This document shows, one piece after another, positions 33,306-41,554 of a DNA stretch of 54,283 bases. A program made the position numbers and the translations under genes. The notes beneath the pieces were generated by a model, which saw nothing but the letters and a program-made list of their open reading frames with translations, had not been told where the DNA came from and did not search any database. This DNA is from Bacilli bacterium. GTDB taxonomy: Bacteria; Bacillota_I; Bacilli_A; ML615J-28; CAG-698. The stretch covers positions 86,931 to 141,213 of the forward strand of contig JAFZWP010000022.1 in NCBI GenBank assembly GCA_017617065.1, given 5' to 3'. Position 1 is the first letter of the stretch. Each line of letters opens with the position of its first letter.

Positions 33306-33372
33306 GCATTTATCGCAAAGAAACGGGAAAAAGTGCAAGACGTTTTATCGCTTTATTAGGAAAAAGTGCGAA
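33292..33372. repeat. Three repeats at 33-bp period upstream of the 31871-33253 ATPase gene
   Basis: GGGAAAAAGTGCAAG at 33292-33306 and 33325-33339, and AGGAAAAAGTGCGAA at 33358-33372, recur at exactly 33 bp. Read on the minus strand the unit begins TTGCACTTTTT, which resembles the TTGCGAACTTTTT unit of the paralog. Confidence 0.85.
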
Positions 33373-33426
33373 CTATTTCCACATAAAACTCATATTTATG
33401 TTGACATAGTAAACTATTATTAGACG

Positions 33427-33555
33427 CAAAAAAGAGGTCAGATTCATTCTAACCTCTTTTACATATAGTAACCGAACACCAAAAACTATCTAGAAATGGT
33501 AGGGGTTCGAATACGATGTGACATGGCAGGGCATTGTGTTGCCTGGATGAATTCG
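33427..33555 (-). repeat. Structured 3' repeat element, copy C, with terminator
   Basis: It follows the 33598-34851 ATPase gene. The roughly 50-nt block from TAGGGGTTCGAATACG to GCCTGGATGAAT differs from copy A at about four positions; the loop block AGTAACCGAACACCAA is identical. It ends on the minus strand in a strong terminator: 33430-33438 pairs with 33452-33460 and six T follow. Confidence 0.8.
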
Positions 33556-33597
33556 GACATTTTACGCCTTTTTACAAGCGATATACCTTATATTTGA

Positions 33598-34851
33598 TTA
33601 TAAATCCAAGCTGTTTTTATTTAGTAAAAAATCTTCAAGAGAAACAACTAGAATTCCCATATCATTTGTATAATACATTAGTGGTTTATTAATAACCAAT
33701 ACTTTTTTGAATGATCCCGGAACAGCAAGCAGTGCGTCATATTCATTATTTAAGTGTTTGCCTTGAGGTATTTCATCAACTATTTGAATATAGTATTCTT
33801 TGCTAGATATTCTTGCGATAAAATCTACTTCCGATTGAACATAGACATACTTGCCTTCTTTATTCTTCTTTTTTTGCTCCAAGAATCCTACATCAACTCT
33901 ATAGCCTCTAGTAATCAACTCATTATAAACAGTGTTTTCAATTAAAAATCCTTGATTTGGCTCTCTAAAGTTTATTCTTACATTTCTTAATCCAATGTCT
34001 TGGCAATAGAATTTTGATGGAGTATTCAAGTATTCTTTTCCTTTGATGTTATATCGTTTTACTTGATCAAATAAAAAAGCATTCTTGATGCCGTCAAAAA
34101 ATCTAGTGATGGTTTCATTATCTATCTTTATTTTTTTCTCACTCATTAGGTAATTACACATATTAAGTGGATTAGTCAAATTACCAGTAACTGAGCAAAG
34201 AGCATCTACTGTTGCTGATAATTCATCCACAAGTTCAGTATGAATATTTTTCTTTATATCATCTATATAAACCTTGTTCATAAGGTTATCTAAATACTTT
34301 TCTTTCCCTAGATCAGTTTCTTCATCAAATAATGCAGGCATTCCTCCAAACCTTAAATAAGTTTGTAATGCAAACCTCTTATCTCCTTCATATGCATCAT
34401 AGTATTCAGAAAAAGACAATGGTCTCACATTAATTTCAGTGCCCCTGTCCTTGAATTGATCGTTTATATCTTTAGATAAGAATTTAGAATTACTTCCAGT
34501 TATATATAAATCGTAGTTTGGATGCTTGTTTAAAGAATTAACTGCTCTTACAAAATCATCTGCTAATTGTATTTCATCTAAGATAATGTAGTACTGTTTA
34601 TTAGGGTCACTTGCTATTTCTTCTACATACATTCTTAGTTTCCCTTTTTCTAATAGTTCATCATTCTTTTCATCATCAAGCTCCACGACTACTATTTGGT
34701 CCTCATTTACTCCTTTATCTAGTAAGTACTTTTTAAAGATTTTTGATAGAAGATATGATTTTCCACTTCTTCTTAATCCAGTAATTATTTTTATTTTAGG
34801 CGAATTCATCTTTGATATTAATTGATTTAAATAAAAGTCTCTTTTAATCAT
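33598..34851 (-). CDS. AAA+ ATPase with DUF4143 (third subgroup)
   Basis: A 417-aa ATPase with Walker A GLRRSGKSYLL near residue 25, Walker B IILDEIQLAD near 90, sensor DLYITGSNSKFL near 118 and a DUF4143-type C-terminus with SEVDFIARISSKEYYIQI, in which the usual EIK of the nuclease-like core is QIV, so that site may be degenerate. It forms a third branch beside the other copies. The frame reaches a TTG at 34869, but that segment contains the Shine-Dalgarno GGAGG; the ATG at 34851 is the better start. A single dyad sits between its -10 and the ribosome site. Confidence 0.9.
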   Translation of the reverse strand: MIKRDFYLNQLISKMNSPKIKIITGLRRSGKSYLLSKIFKKYLLDKGVNEDQIVVVELDDEKNDELLEKGKLRMYVEEIASDPNKQYYIILDEIQLADDFVRAVNSLNKHPNYDLYITGSNSKFLSKDINDQFKDRGTEINVRPLSFSEYYDAYEGDKRFALQTYLRFGGMPALFDEETDLGKEKYLDNLMNKVYIDDIKKNIHTELVDELSATVDALCSVTGNLTNPLNMCNYLMSEKKIKIDNETITRFFDGIKNAFLFDQVKRYNIKGKEYLNTPSKFYCQDIGLRNVRINFREPNQGFLIENTVYNELITRGYRVDVGFLEQKKKNKEGKYVYVQSEVDFIARISSKEYYIQIVDEIPQGKHLNNEYDALLAVPGSFKKVLVINKPLMYYTNDMGILVVSLEDFLLNKNSLDL

Positions 34852-34864
34852 TTGTATATGCCTC

Positions 34865-34896
34865 CGCAAATTTCTGCATTTTTCTAGTTTTTTGCG
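34865..34896. promoter_or_regulatory. Dyad in the 5' leader of the 33598-34851 gene
   Basis: CGCAAA (34865-34870) and TTTGCG (34891-34896) are complementary and bracket an A/T-rich core downstream of the -10 and touching the ribosome-binding site. It could be an operator at the transcription start or an RNA hairpin hiding the ribosome site. Confidence 0.55.
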
Positions 34897-34901
34897 ATTC
34901 C

Positions 34902-34930
34902 ATTATATCGTAATTTCAAAGTAAAAGCAA
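34902..34930 (-). promoter_or_regulatory. Promoter of the 33598-34851 ATPase gene
   Basis: On the minus strand TTGCTT (34925-34930) and TATAAT (34902-34907) are separated by 17 bp. Confidence 0.7.
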
Positions 34931-34974
34931 TAGCATCATGAATTAAAAATTAAATAAATAAAGCAACACAAACA

Positions 34975-34998
34975 GACATTCAAACGGACATTCAAACG
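34975..34998. repeat. Two 12-bp tandem repeats
   Basis: GACATTCAAACG occurs at 34975-34986 and 34987-34998, followed by a partial third unit. It lies just upstream of the ATPase promoter. No function is evident. Confidence 0.6.
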
Positions 34999-35006
34999 GA
35001 CTTTTC

Positions 35007-35034
35007 TTTTAAAAAAGCCTCAAAAATGGGGCTT
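35007..35034 (-). terminator. Hairpin between tRNA-Ser and the ATPase gene
   Basis: AAAGCCTC pairs with GGGGCTTT (one wobble) around a 6-nt loop, with T-rich sequence on the minus-strand side. It lies beyond the main tRNA-Ser terminator and may insulate the ATPase promoter. Confidence 0.5.
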
Positions 35035-35156
35035 TCTTTCAAATGATTTATCTAGACTCGTCTTAATATCTTATTAATTCATATGTGTTTCGCTTTCTAT
35101 TAAATACCACCTTTGCTTTTGCACATAATATGGATGATGGTCGTATGATGGCAACG

Positions 35157-35199
35157 AACAAAAAAAGAAAAAGACTACCTCAGAATTGTGATAGTCTTT
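35157..35199 (-). terminator. Terminator of tRNA-Ser
   Basis: AAAGACTA (35170-35177) pairs with TAGTCTTT (35192-35199), and the minus strand continues into T-rich sequence. It is about 50 bp past the tRNA 3' end. Confidence 0.7.
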
Positions 35200-35248
35200 C
35201 TATTATTAGAATTCGACGCAATTATAATTGTTCGAATACCATTACCTA

Positions 35249-35339
35249 TGGCGGAGCAGGGGAGATTTGAACTCCCGCACCAGTTTCCCAGTCTATACCC
35301 TTAGCAGGGGCACCTCTTAAGCCACTTGAGTACTACTCC
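35249..35339 (-). tRNA. tRNA-Ser (GCT anticodon)
   Basis: A minus-strand class II cloverleaf: acceptor GGAGTAG/CTGCTCC with one wobble, anticodon loop CTGCTAA (anticodon GCT, reading AGC/AGU), a long variable arm (GACTGGGAAACTGGT region), T-arm GAGTTCAAATCTC and encoded CCA at 35249-35251. Confidence 0.95.
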
Positions 35340-35351
35340 GTAACCTATCCC

Positions 35352-35381
35352 ATTATACTAGTTATAATGGGCTAATGTCAA
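35352..35381 (-). promoter_or_regulatory. tRNA-Ser promoter
   Basis: On the minus strand TTGACA (35376-35381) and TATAAT (35352-35357) are separated by 18 bp. Confidence 0.8.
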
Positions 35382-35394
35382 GTTTAATTATATA

Positions 35395-36006
35395 TTAACA
35401 ATACATACTTTCCTTTTTAGAAGGAATGTATGCTACATTCACAACTAAAGAAATTGAATTTGCAAGTTTAGTTTTAATATCTCCTTCTACTGCATATGTT
35501 TCATATGAATAATTATATTGATTATTACCTGCGGCGCTTACTGTTAAATAAACAAGCATTGGTAAGCTTGCTTCATCCACATAGAATTCAGACCATTTAG
35601 ACGCTGATGATGTTGTATAAGTTGAAAGACATCTTTGATTCTTTGATTCTTCAATGTCTAATAATCTAATTTCACATACACCATTTTTACGCTTGTTTTG
35701 TTTTACAAATGTAAAATAGTTAGCAATATATGGTTCAAGTGCATCTTGCTTTTCCATGTTAATCTTTTCATTATTATGATTAGATGAATAAATAAAGATA
35801 TAATAATCACCATCTTGTAAACTAAACATATCTTGGCCAAGAATTGTTAGGTTCTTACGAGCAATATCATTATATCCTTTAAATTTTACAGATTTAGCAA
35901 TCATTGCGAAAATAACAATTATAAAGATAATTGTAGCTAAAGCGATTATTGTTAAAAATGCATATGCTTTTTTCTTATATAGCTTATCTTGTTCATTCTT
36001 TTTCAT
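35395..36006 (-). CDS. Membrane-anchored extracellular protein of unknown function
   Basis: A 203-aa protein I do not recognise. A basic N-terminus (KKNEQDKLYKKK) is followed by one membrane helix (about residues 15-38), and the rest is probably outside the cell. Around residues 60-130 there is an alternation of strands and helices (GDYYIFIYSSNHNN, then LEPYIANYFTFVKQN) that could be a thioredoxin-like fold, but the CxxC active site is absent; two Cys (in GVCEIRL and NQRCLS) lie 16 residues apart. It is expressed alone, upstream of the tRNA-Ser gene. An AGGTGA ribosome site precedes the ATG. Confidence 0.72.
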   Translation of the reverse strand: MKKNEQDKLYKKKAYAFLTIIALATIIFIIVIFAMIAKSVKFKGYNDIARKNLTILGQDMFSLQDGDYYIFIYSSNHNNEKINMEKQDALEPYIANYFTFVKQNKRKNGVCEIRLLDIEESKNQRCLSTYTTSSASKWSEFYVDEASLPMLVYLTVSAAGNNQYNYSYETYAVEGDIKTKLANSISLVVNVAYIPSKKESMYC

Positions 36007-36107
36007 AGCTTCACCTTAATTTATAAATAATCTATAACGATTATATCAAAAAAGGCGTTTTTATACAAGGATTACAAGCTTCAATTGCTATAAATAATAA
36101 AAAAAAC

Positions 36108-36136
36108 TTGATTATTATATACGATAGTAGTATAAT
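36108..36136 (+). promoter_or_regulatory. rpmB promoter
   Basis: TTGATT (36108-36113) and TATAAT (36131-36136) with a 17-bp spacer, 30 bp before the start codon; the ribosome site AGGAGG is at 36155-36160. Confidence 0.8.
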
Positions 36137-36166
36137 GGATAAGGTTAGAAATGTAGGAGGTGCACT

Positions 36167-36370
36167 ATGGCACGTAAATGTTATGTAACTGGTTTAGGAA
36201 CTGTAACTGGTAACAACCGTCCTCACTCATTAACAGCAACTCGTAGAACATGGAAAGCTAACTTACAAAAAGTTAGAATCGTTGATGCTGATGGCAAAGT
36301 TAAACGCGTATACGTATCAACTCGTGCACTACGTTCTGGTTTAGTTAAGAGAGCTGGAACAGTCCAATAA
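36167..36370 (+). CDS. rpmB: 50S ribosomal protein L28
   Basis: A 67-aa protein with the L28 hallmarks: the N-terminal Cys/Gly block [30 protein letters not shown] (seen as [13 protein letters not shown] then TWKANLQKV) and the C-terminal [14 protein letters not shown]. Part of the large ribosomal subunit. Only one Cys remains near the N-terminus, so this is the zinc-free form. It has its own promoter, a strong AGGAGG site and its own terminator. Confidence 0.97.
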   Translation: MARKCYVTGLGTVTGNNRPHSLTATRRTWKANLQKVRIVDADGKVKRVYVSTRALRSGLVKRAGTVQ

Positions 36371-36396
36371 AAATGTATCCGTTAGGATACTTTTTT
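36371..36396 (+). terminator. rpmB terminator
   Basis: GTATCC-GTTA-GGATAC (36375-36390) followed by six T. Confidence 0.9.
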
Positions 36397-36407
36397 ATTA
36401 TCTATTG

Positions 36408-36435
36408 AAAAAGAGAAGGTTAGCCTTCTCTTTTT
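36408..36435 (-). terminator. Terminator of the aminotransferase gene
   Basis: A 12-bp stem (36408-36419 with 36424-36435) has a 4-nt loop containing part of the stop codon and T-runs on both strands, so it can work in both directions. Confidence 0.85.
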
Positions 36436-37712
36436 TCATTTATCATCTTATTTAATGTTACCATTTTACATACTATGCAAAATGCATACGCTGCTTTTTT
36501 CACATCTTCTAGTGTAGGAGATGATGGAGCTATACGAATGTTTGAATCATTTGGATCATTATGATATGGATATGCTGCTCCCGCATCAGTTAGCAAAACG
36601 CCAATTTCTTTACATTTACTTACTATTTCTTTCGCAGTACCAGTATAGCCATCAAATGAAATAAAATATCCTCCATGTGGCTTAGTCCAATTGGCAAATC
36701 CAAGATCTGTCAAATTGCAATCTAGAATTGTTTCTACTGCTTCAAATTTGGGCCTTAAAATGCTTGCATGTTTTTTCATTTGCGCTTTTATGCCATCCAA
36801 TGATTTAAAATAACGCACCTGTCTTAACTGGTTTACTTTATCATATCCAATTGTTTGAATTTTTAATTGGTTTTTAATATCAACCAAGTTTGCTTCACTA
36901 GCAGCTAAAGCGGCAATTCCACTTCCTGGAAAACTGATCTTAGAAGTCGATGTAAACTTGTATACAATATCTGGATTACCCGCCTTTTTACATTCATTTA
37001 ATATTTCATCTAAATAATCAGGATTATCAAAATATAAATGATGTACTGAATAGGCATTATCCCAATATATTCTAAAATCTTTAGCTTTAGGTCTTAAGTG
37101 AGCAAATCTATCTACTACTTCTTTAGAATAAGTAATTCCACTTGGATTAGAATATTTTGGAACGCACCAAATACCTTTTATTGATTCATCTTCACTTACT
37201 AGCTTTTCTACTAAATCCATATCAGGGCCATCACTATTCATTGGAATATTGATCATTTCAATTCCAAAATATTCAGTAATGGCAAAGTGGCGATCATATC
37301 CAGGAACTGGACAAAGCCATTTTACTTTATCTAATTTGCACCAAGGAGTCGACCCCATTACACCCTTTACAAAAGACCTTGATATTTGATCATACATTAC
37401 GTTAATACTAGAGTTACCATAAATTATAATGTTTTCTGCTGGCACCTCAATTAAATCACCAAGTAATTTCTTAGCTTCATTTATACCGCCTAGTACTCCA
37501 TAGTTTCTACAGTCAATACCATCTTCACATCTTAGATCAGCTTTAGAGTTAAGAACATCCATCATAGGCATTGATAAATCTAATTGCTCTTGGCAAGGTT
37601 GACCTCTAGACATATTGATATTGAGGTTTAAACCTTTTAGATGCTCATATTCTTTTTTTGCTTCTATTAATTCCGTTTCTAATTCATTAATACTTAATTC
37701 ACTATATGGCAT
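36420..37712 (-). CDS. PLP-dependent aminotransferase (class Ic aspartate aminotransferase family)
   Basis: A 430-aa aminotransferase of the PF12897 family, which has aspartate or alanine aminotransferase activity. Signatures: the N-terminal NMSRGQPCQEQLDLS, NYGVLGG, GNSSINVMYDQI, PGYDRHFAI, the cofactor Asp218 in YWDNAY, the Schiff-base Lys258 in TSTSKISFPGSG, and RIAPSSP near residue 400 for substrate carboxylate binding. It moves amino groups between aspartate or a related amino acid and 2-oxoglutarate. It is monocistronic and divergent from the ArsB-like transporter. Confidence 0.92.
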   Translation of the reverse strand: MPYSELSINELETELIEAKKEYEHLKGLNLNINMSRGQPCQEQLDLSMPMMDVLNSKADLRCEDGIDCRNYGVLGGINEAKKLLGDLIEVPAENIIIYGNSSINVMYDQISRSFVKGVMGSTPWCKLDKVKWLCPVPGYDRHFAITEYFGIEMINIPMNSDGPDMDLVEKLVSEDESIKGIWCVPKYSNPSGITYSKEVVDRFAHLRPKAKDFRIYWDNAYSVHHLYFDNPDYLDEILNECKKAGNPDIVYKFTSTSKISFPGSGIAALAASEANLVDIKNQLKIQTIGYDKVNQLRQVRYFKSLDGIKAQMKKHASILRPKFEAVETILDCNLTDLGFANWTKPHGGYFISFDGYTGTAKEIVSKCKEIGVLLTDAGAAYPYHNDPNDSNIRIAPSSPTLEDVKKAAYAFCIVCKMVTLNKMINEKREG

Positions 37713-37775
37713 ATCTTTACCTCAAACTGTTACCATTATAACACAATTTATAGAACCAATGAAAACATTTGTTAA

Positions 37776-37803
37776 TTGACTTAATAAAAGTTGCTAGTAT
37801 AAT
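37776..37803 (+). promoter_or_regulatory. Promoter of the ArsB-like transporter gene
   Basis: TTGACT (37776-37781) and TATAAT (37798-37803) with a 16-bp spacer, 20 bp before the start codon chosen. Confidence 0.75.
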
Positions 37804-37822
37804 TCTTAATGGAGAAAAAAAT

Positions 37823-39136
37823 ATGATACTATCAATTATTATTGGTTGCATAACTTGCATGCTTTTAATACTAGCAGTTATATTTAAACCAACCATCAAA
37901 ATTAATAAATTAAAACTTGATACATTTTGGATTGTGGCAATAGCGGGGGCGATTATCACACTACTAACTGGCGCACTACCTCTTGACTTTCTAGCAAACA
38001 ATCTAGAAACCACTTCTTCCATTAATCCATTAAAGATAATGGTACTATTGTTATCCTTAACAATGTTATCAATCACTTTAGATGAGCTAGGTTTTTTTGA
38101 ACATGTGGCATCTTTAGCTATTAAAAAAGTAGGTGGATCAAAATATAAATTGTTTTTTACTTTTTATGTTTTAACTGCCATCCTAACAATCTTTACTAGT
38201 AATGATATTGTTATCTTAACATTTACATTATTTATATGTTACTTTTCTAAGAATGCTAAGATTAGTCCAATTCCATACTTAGTAATGGAATTTGTTACAG
38301 CTAACACTTATAGTATGTTATTTATCATTGGTAACCCAACAAATATTTACATTGCATCTTTCTTTAATATTTCTTTTTTAGATTATTTTAAATCAATGTG
38401 GCTAGCAACAATTCTTGCGGGTATTGTAAGTCTTTCAATATTGCTTTTAATCTTTAGAAAAGATTTATCAAAGAAAATGGAGTTAAGTGAAGTAGAAATA
38501 GTAAATGTAAAGCATAAAACATTAAGTTTAATTGCAATTATTCACTTAATTGCTTGCACTACTCTACTTGCTATATCTAATTACATTAATCTACAAATGT
38601 GGATTGTAACACTAATGTTTGCATTAAGTTTAAGTATCGTATTAATAGTATATACTGTAATATTTAAAGATATTAAGCCAATTACTCATGTTTATAAAAG
38701 ATTACCTTATACATTATGTTTCTTTGTTTTATCAATGTATATAATCGTATTATCACTTGATTGCCACGGCATATCTAGTTATATTGCTAACTATATTGAT
38801 AGTTTATCTTCAAGTAAAATCATTACAGCTTTAATTTACGGCTCCTCATCTACAATCACTGATAACTTAATAAATAATATACCAATGTCACTTGGCTTCG
38901 CTTCTATTCTAAACCAAGCAACGATTAATAAAGAAGTAGCAATATTTGCTTCAATAATTGGATCTAACATTGGTGCTTATGTTACACCAATTGGTGCCTT
39001 AGCTGGAATTATGTGGATGAGAATATTAAAAGAAGAGAATGTGGAATTTGGATTTAAAGACTTCATAAAATACTGTAGCATTGTAGCTATACCTACACTA
39101 GCGGCAGCATTAATTGGTTTATTAATAATCATATAA
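37823..39136 (+). CDS. ArsB/NhaD-superfamily ion transporter
   Basis: A 437-aa membrane protein with about 11-12 helices of the ion transporter superfamily (ArsB, CitM, NhaD types). The block FTSNDIVILTFTLFICYF (residues about 120-137) and the later GSSSTITDNLINNIPMSLGF are the paired hairpin-loop segments of this fold, and IIGNPTNIYIASFF is the ArsB-like substrate region. The ion (arsenite, Na+/H+, citrate or other) cannot be told from sequence, and no arsR or arsC is nearby. I start at the ATG at 37823, which has GGAG upstream; the frame open from 37769 would place the start inside the promoter. Confidence 0.88.
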   Translation: MILSIIIGCITCMLLILAVIFKPTIKINKLKLDTFWIVAIAGAIITLLTGALPLDFLANNLETTSSINPLKIMVLLLSLTMLSITLDELGFFEHVASLAIKKVGGSKYKLFFTFYVLTAILTIFTSNDIVILTFTLFICYFSKNAKISPIPYLVMEFVTANTYSMLFIIGNPTNIYIASFFNISFLDYFKSMWLATILAGIVSLSILLLIFRKDLSKKMELSEVEIVNVKHKTLSLIAIIHLIACTTLLAISNYINLQMWIVTLMFALSLSIVLIVYTVIFKDIKPITHVYKRLPYTLCFFVLSMYIIVLSLDCHGISSYIANYIDSLSSSKIITALIYGSSSTITDNLINNIPMSLGFASILNQATINKEVAIFASIIGSNIGAYVTPIGALAGIMWMRILKEENVEFGFKDFIKYCSIVAIPTLAAALIGLLIII

Positions 39137-39165
39137 AAAATATGGCTACATAGTAGCCATATTTT
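39137..39165. terminator. Bidirectional terminator
   Basis: A perfect 13-bp stem (39137-39149 with 39153-39165) between convergent genes, T-rich on both sides. Confidence 0.85.
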
Positions 39166-39850
39166 ATTTTTCTATATTATCTTCAGCTTGCGTGTCTTCT
39201 TCTTGTCCTTGTTTAATTCTTGCTTCTTGGCTTTCTTTACGTTTGTCTTCATCGTTTTTATCTATTGTGGCACCAATCAGTGCACCTAGACATAATCCAA
39301 CGCTTACCCCAATTGCAATGTTTTTTAAACTTATACCAACCGCAAGGCCAATACATAAGCCAATGCTAGCAAAAATGATTAGCATTCTTGATTTAGGCTT
39401 TTCTAAAGCATACAAAACTAAATCATCCTTTTTCGCAACGATCTTAAATTTAAGCTTTTCTAAAGCATTAACTTTATATTCATCATCCGCTTTGATTTCC
39501 ATTTCAATAAAATAGATTTCATCTTGGCTTAAAGCATAATTGACCATTGTGTCTAATATCTCATAAGTATAACCTTGGCCCCAGTATTCTTCAAATACTT
39601 GATATCCCATTTGAGTTGTATTTTTATTTAATCCACCGAAATGGAATTCACCAATCATTTGGCCTGTATCATTTAAACATATTTTCCAAGTACTATACCA
39701 TTTATATTGATCTAGATTTTCAATCGCTTTATCTCTAATATCTATATATAAATTAGCTAAACTTTTATCCGTTTCTTTCGCTATCAATTCATTCATTTCA
39801 TCAACTGTCATCGGAAACATTGATAATCTTTTACTCTTTACGTGTTTCAT
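39164..39850 (-). CDS. GNAT N-acetyltransferase fused to a glycine-zipper membrane hairpin
   Basis: A 228-aa fusion. Residues about 1-150 are a GNAT acetyltransferase like RimJ/L types, with IGEFHFGGLN, MGYQVFEEYWGQGYTYE (acetyl-CoA-binding region) and KVNALEKLKFKIV. Residues about 155-197 form two glycine-rich membrane segments separated by a short turn (SIGLCIGLAVGISL and GVSVGLCLGALIGA), a glycine zipper. Residues 198-228 are a charged tail. The enzyme would sit on the inner membrane face. Its acyl acceptor is unknown, and I know no named family with exactly this pairing. It shares a terminator with the convergent transporter gene. Confidence 0.82.
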   Translation of the reverse strand: MKHVKSKRLSMFPMTVDEMNELIAKETDKSLANLYIDIRDKAIENLDQYKWYSTWKICLNDTGQMIGEFHFGGLNKNTTQMGYQVFEEYWGQGYTYEILDTMVNYALSQDEIYFIEMEIKADDEYKVNALEKLKFKIVAKKDDLVLYALEKPKSRMLIIFASIGLCIGLAVGISLKNIAIGVSVGLCLGALIGATIDKNDEDKRKESQEARIKQGQEEDTQAEDNIEK

Positions 39851-39896
39851 AATATTACCTCATTACCATTATACCACTAAATTTTAGATTTTTCCA

Positions 39897-39924
39897 TTTT
39901 AAAAGTGCTAGTTACCTAGCACTT
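39897..39924 (-). terminator. Terminator of the ABC-2 exporter operon
   Basis: AAGTGCTAG (39903-39911) pairs with CTAGCACTT (39916-39924), loop TTAC, T-rich on the minus strand. Confidence 0.75.
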
Positions 39925-39928
39925 AGTT

Positions 39929-41554
39929 TTAAGCTGAGATCTTATTGTATAAATTAACACCATGTTTTCTAACTACTAAATAGAATATTAGGCAAAGAAT
40001 GCCAACTATTAAAAGCATTCCCCAAGTAAGGCTAATATTAAACATAATGCCAATTACTAAAAGCACAGCTATTTGTGCAAATAGACCAAAGTCAATTACC
40101 ATTGGTAAAACAACATTTGCTCCTTGTTTAACAGCTTGCGTAGGATTATCCCACTCAAGATTATAAAACTTAAGGTTAAGTAGCAATCCAATGATTGAAT
40201 ATAAAACTGATGCAACTTGAGGAACTAATACAATCATAATAAAATCAAGCCAGTTTGCACTAATCATTATTGCTGCTACAACGCATCCCACTAGGAGTGC
40301 TGGTCCCATTAGTAAATAACTAAAGATGACTTTTGAATTAATATATTTCTTAGCATCTATTGGTAAGCTCTTAATAATCCAGAATCTTCTTCCTTCCATG
40401 GAAATTGAACAAGCAGATGCAGGTGCTAGTCCCGATAAGAAGAGCGACAATGCACATACAATATTTACACCAATTGAATAAGGTACATCACCCTCAATTG
40501 ATGGAGTAATTTGATATTTAAACATATATGCACCAAATACGATTACAAAGATGCTCATAATTGGTCCAATTATTACGTTAGTTAAATAAACCGGAGTAGA
40601 AACAAGTGTCTTTACTTCTTTTTGAAGTAAGGTTCTCATCAATCCTTTGGATTTAGTTTTATTTTCTTTAGTAATATCATAATTACCATTTTTATATGCA
40701 TCTTTTGCATGCGTATTAATGTATGCATATTTATTACCAATAATGATTACAAATACAATATAAGGTATTACATTTATTGCTACATACAATAATAAATAAA
40801 GCAAATTACCCTGCATTGCAGGAATAGCAATTTTAGATACTGGATAAATTGTAGTGAAAGATACATACATCTTTTGTGCATATACTACCATTGCATCTAC
40901 ATTTGATTCATCTCTAGGAATTGTGAAGTTAATTGCATATATCCCAACAACTAATGCGATAATGAATATTGCGTATAAAATTGTTGAGATAGTATTTTTG
41001 TTTTTAAAACGAGATGCAATTCTACCAAAAATATATGCAATAAAACTGCATAATGTTGTAACTAGTAATGGTGCAAATAACCATACCACAAAACTAGATA
41101 CTAAAAACATTACATTCACACCAGCTATAATAATATACATTACAAAAGCAGGTAAATATACAAGCGTATAGTAAGCATATCCAATGAATGTAAGTGAAAC
41201 TATTTTACTAGCTACAATTATTCTTGAATCAATTGGTAAACTTGCAAGTAACTCGAAATCACGTGATTTGAATAATGTGCCATAAGCGTTAGCAAATGTC
41301 ATCATTAAAACAACAATTATACCGGCGCCAATTCCGTAAGCTAATAATACTTCTGGCATATTAGCAACTCTTGCCACATTTCCTATCATAAACGCATAGC
41401 TTGCTGTACTAATTAACATCAAGAATACTAAAAGTATTGCAAGGCCTAAATTTGAACTTTTCTTCGGACGATTCTTTTTATTTTTACCAAAGTTTTTATT
41501 TAAAGCAAAGCCATTTATTAGGTCAACCTTTAATAATGTAAAGAACTTTTTCAT
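39929..41554 (-). CDS. ABC-2-type exporter permease
   Basis: A 541-aa permease with about 12 membrane helices, of the putative ABC exporter family (PF16949-like). A soluble N-terminus (KKFFTLLKVDLINGF) and the conserved loop GTLFKSRDFELLASLPIDSR (split as GTLFKSRDFEL and LASLPIDSR), repeated in the second half as EGRRFWIIKSLPIDAKKYI, mark two homologous halves. Its start overlaps the ATPase stop as ATGA, so the two are coupled and form an exporter; the cargo is unknown. Confidence 0.9.
   Translation of the reverse strand: MKKFFTLLKVDLINGFALNKNFGKNKKNRPKKSSNLGLAILLVFLMLISTASYAFMIGNVARVANMPEVLLAYGIGAGIIVVLMMTFANAYGTLFKSRDFELLASLPIDSRIIVASKIVSLTFIGYAYYTLVYLPAFVMYIIIAGVNVMFLVSSFVVWLFAPLLVTTLCSFIAYIFGRIASRFKNKNTISTILYAIFIIALVVGIYAINFTIPRDESNVDAMVVYAQKMYVSFTTIYPVSKIAIPAMQGNLLYLLLYVAINVIPYIVFVIIIGNKYAYINTHAKDAYKNGNYDITKENKTKSKGLMRTLLQKEVKTLVSTPVYLTNVIIGPIMSIFVIVFGAYMFKYQITPSIEGDVPYSIGVNIVCALSLFLSGLAPASACSISMEGRRFWIIKSLPIDAKKYINSKVIFSYLLMGPALLVGCVVAAIMISANWLDFIMIVLVPQVASVLYSIIGLLLNLKFYNLEWDNPTQAVKQGANVVLPMVIDFGLFAQIAVLLVIGIMFNISLTWGMLLIVGILCLIFYLVVRKHGVNLYNKISA

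Larger units (their letters stand above)
33254..33597. other. 344-bp regulatory and repeat stretch between two ATPase genes
   Basis: Contains the promoter and 33-bp-period repeats of the 31871 gene (33277-33372) and the 3' repeat copy C (33427-33555) following the 33598 gene. No gene seen. Confidence 0.8.

Noticed and set aside
35050..35160. Open minus-strand segment of about 30 codons near tRNA-Ser
   Set aside because: No start or ribosome site and no recognisable product; it may be a decayed gene end, but there is nothing to support it.
35085..35270. Open frame of 61 codons on the plus strand
   Set aside because: It overlaps the tRNA-Ser terminator and 3' end, has no clear ribosome site and resembles no protein.
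37717..38076. Open frame of 119 codons on the minus strand
   Set aside because: It is the antisense of the ArsB-like transporter gene and covers its promoter.
37823..39136. Arsenite efflux pump arsB
   Set aside because: The fold matches the ArsB/NhaD superfamily but there is no arsR/arsC context, so a specific arsenite role is not supported.
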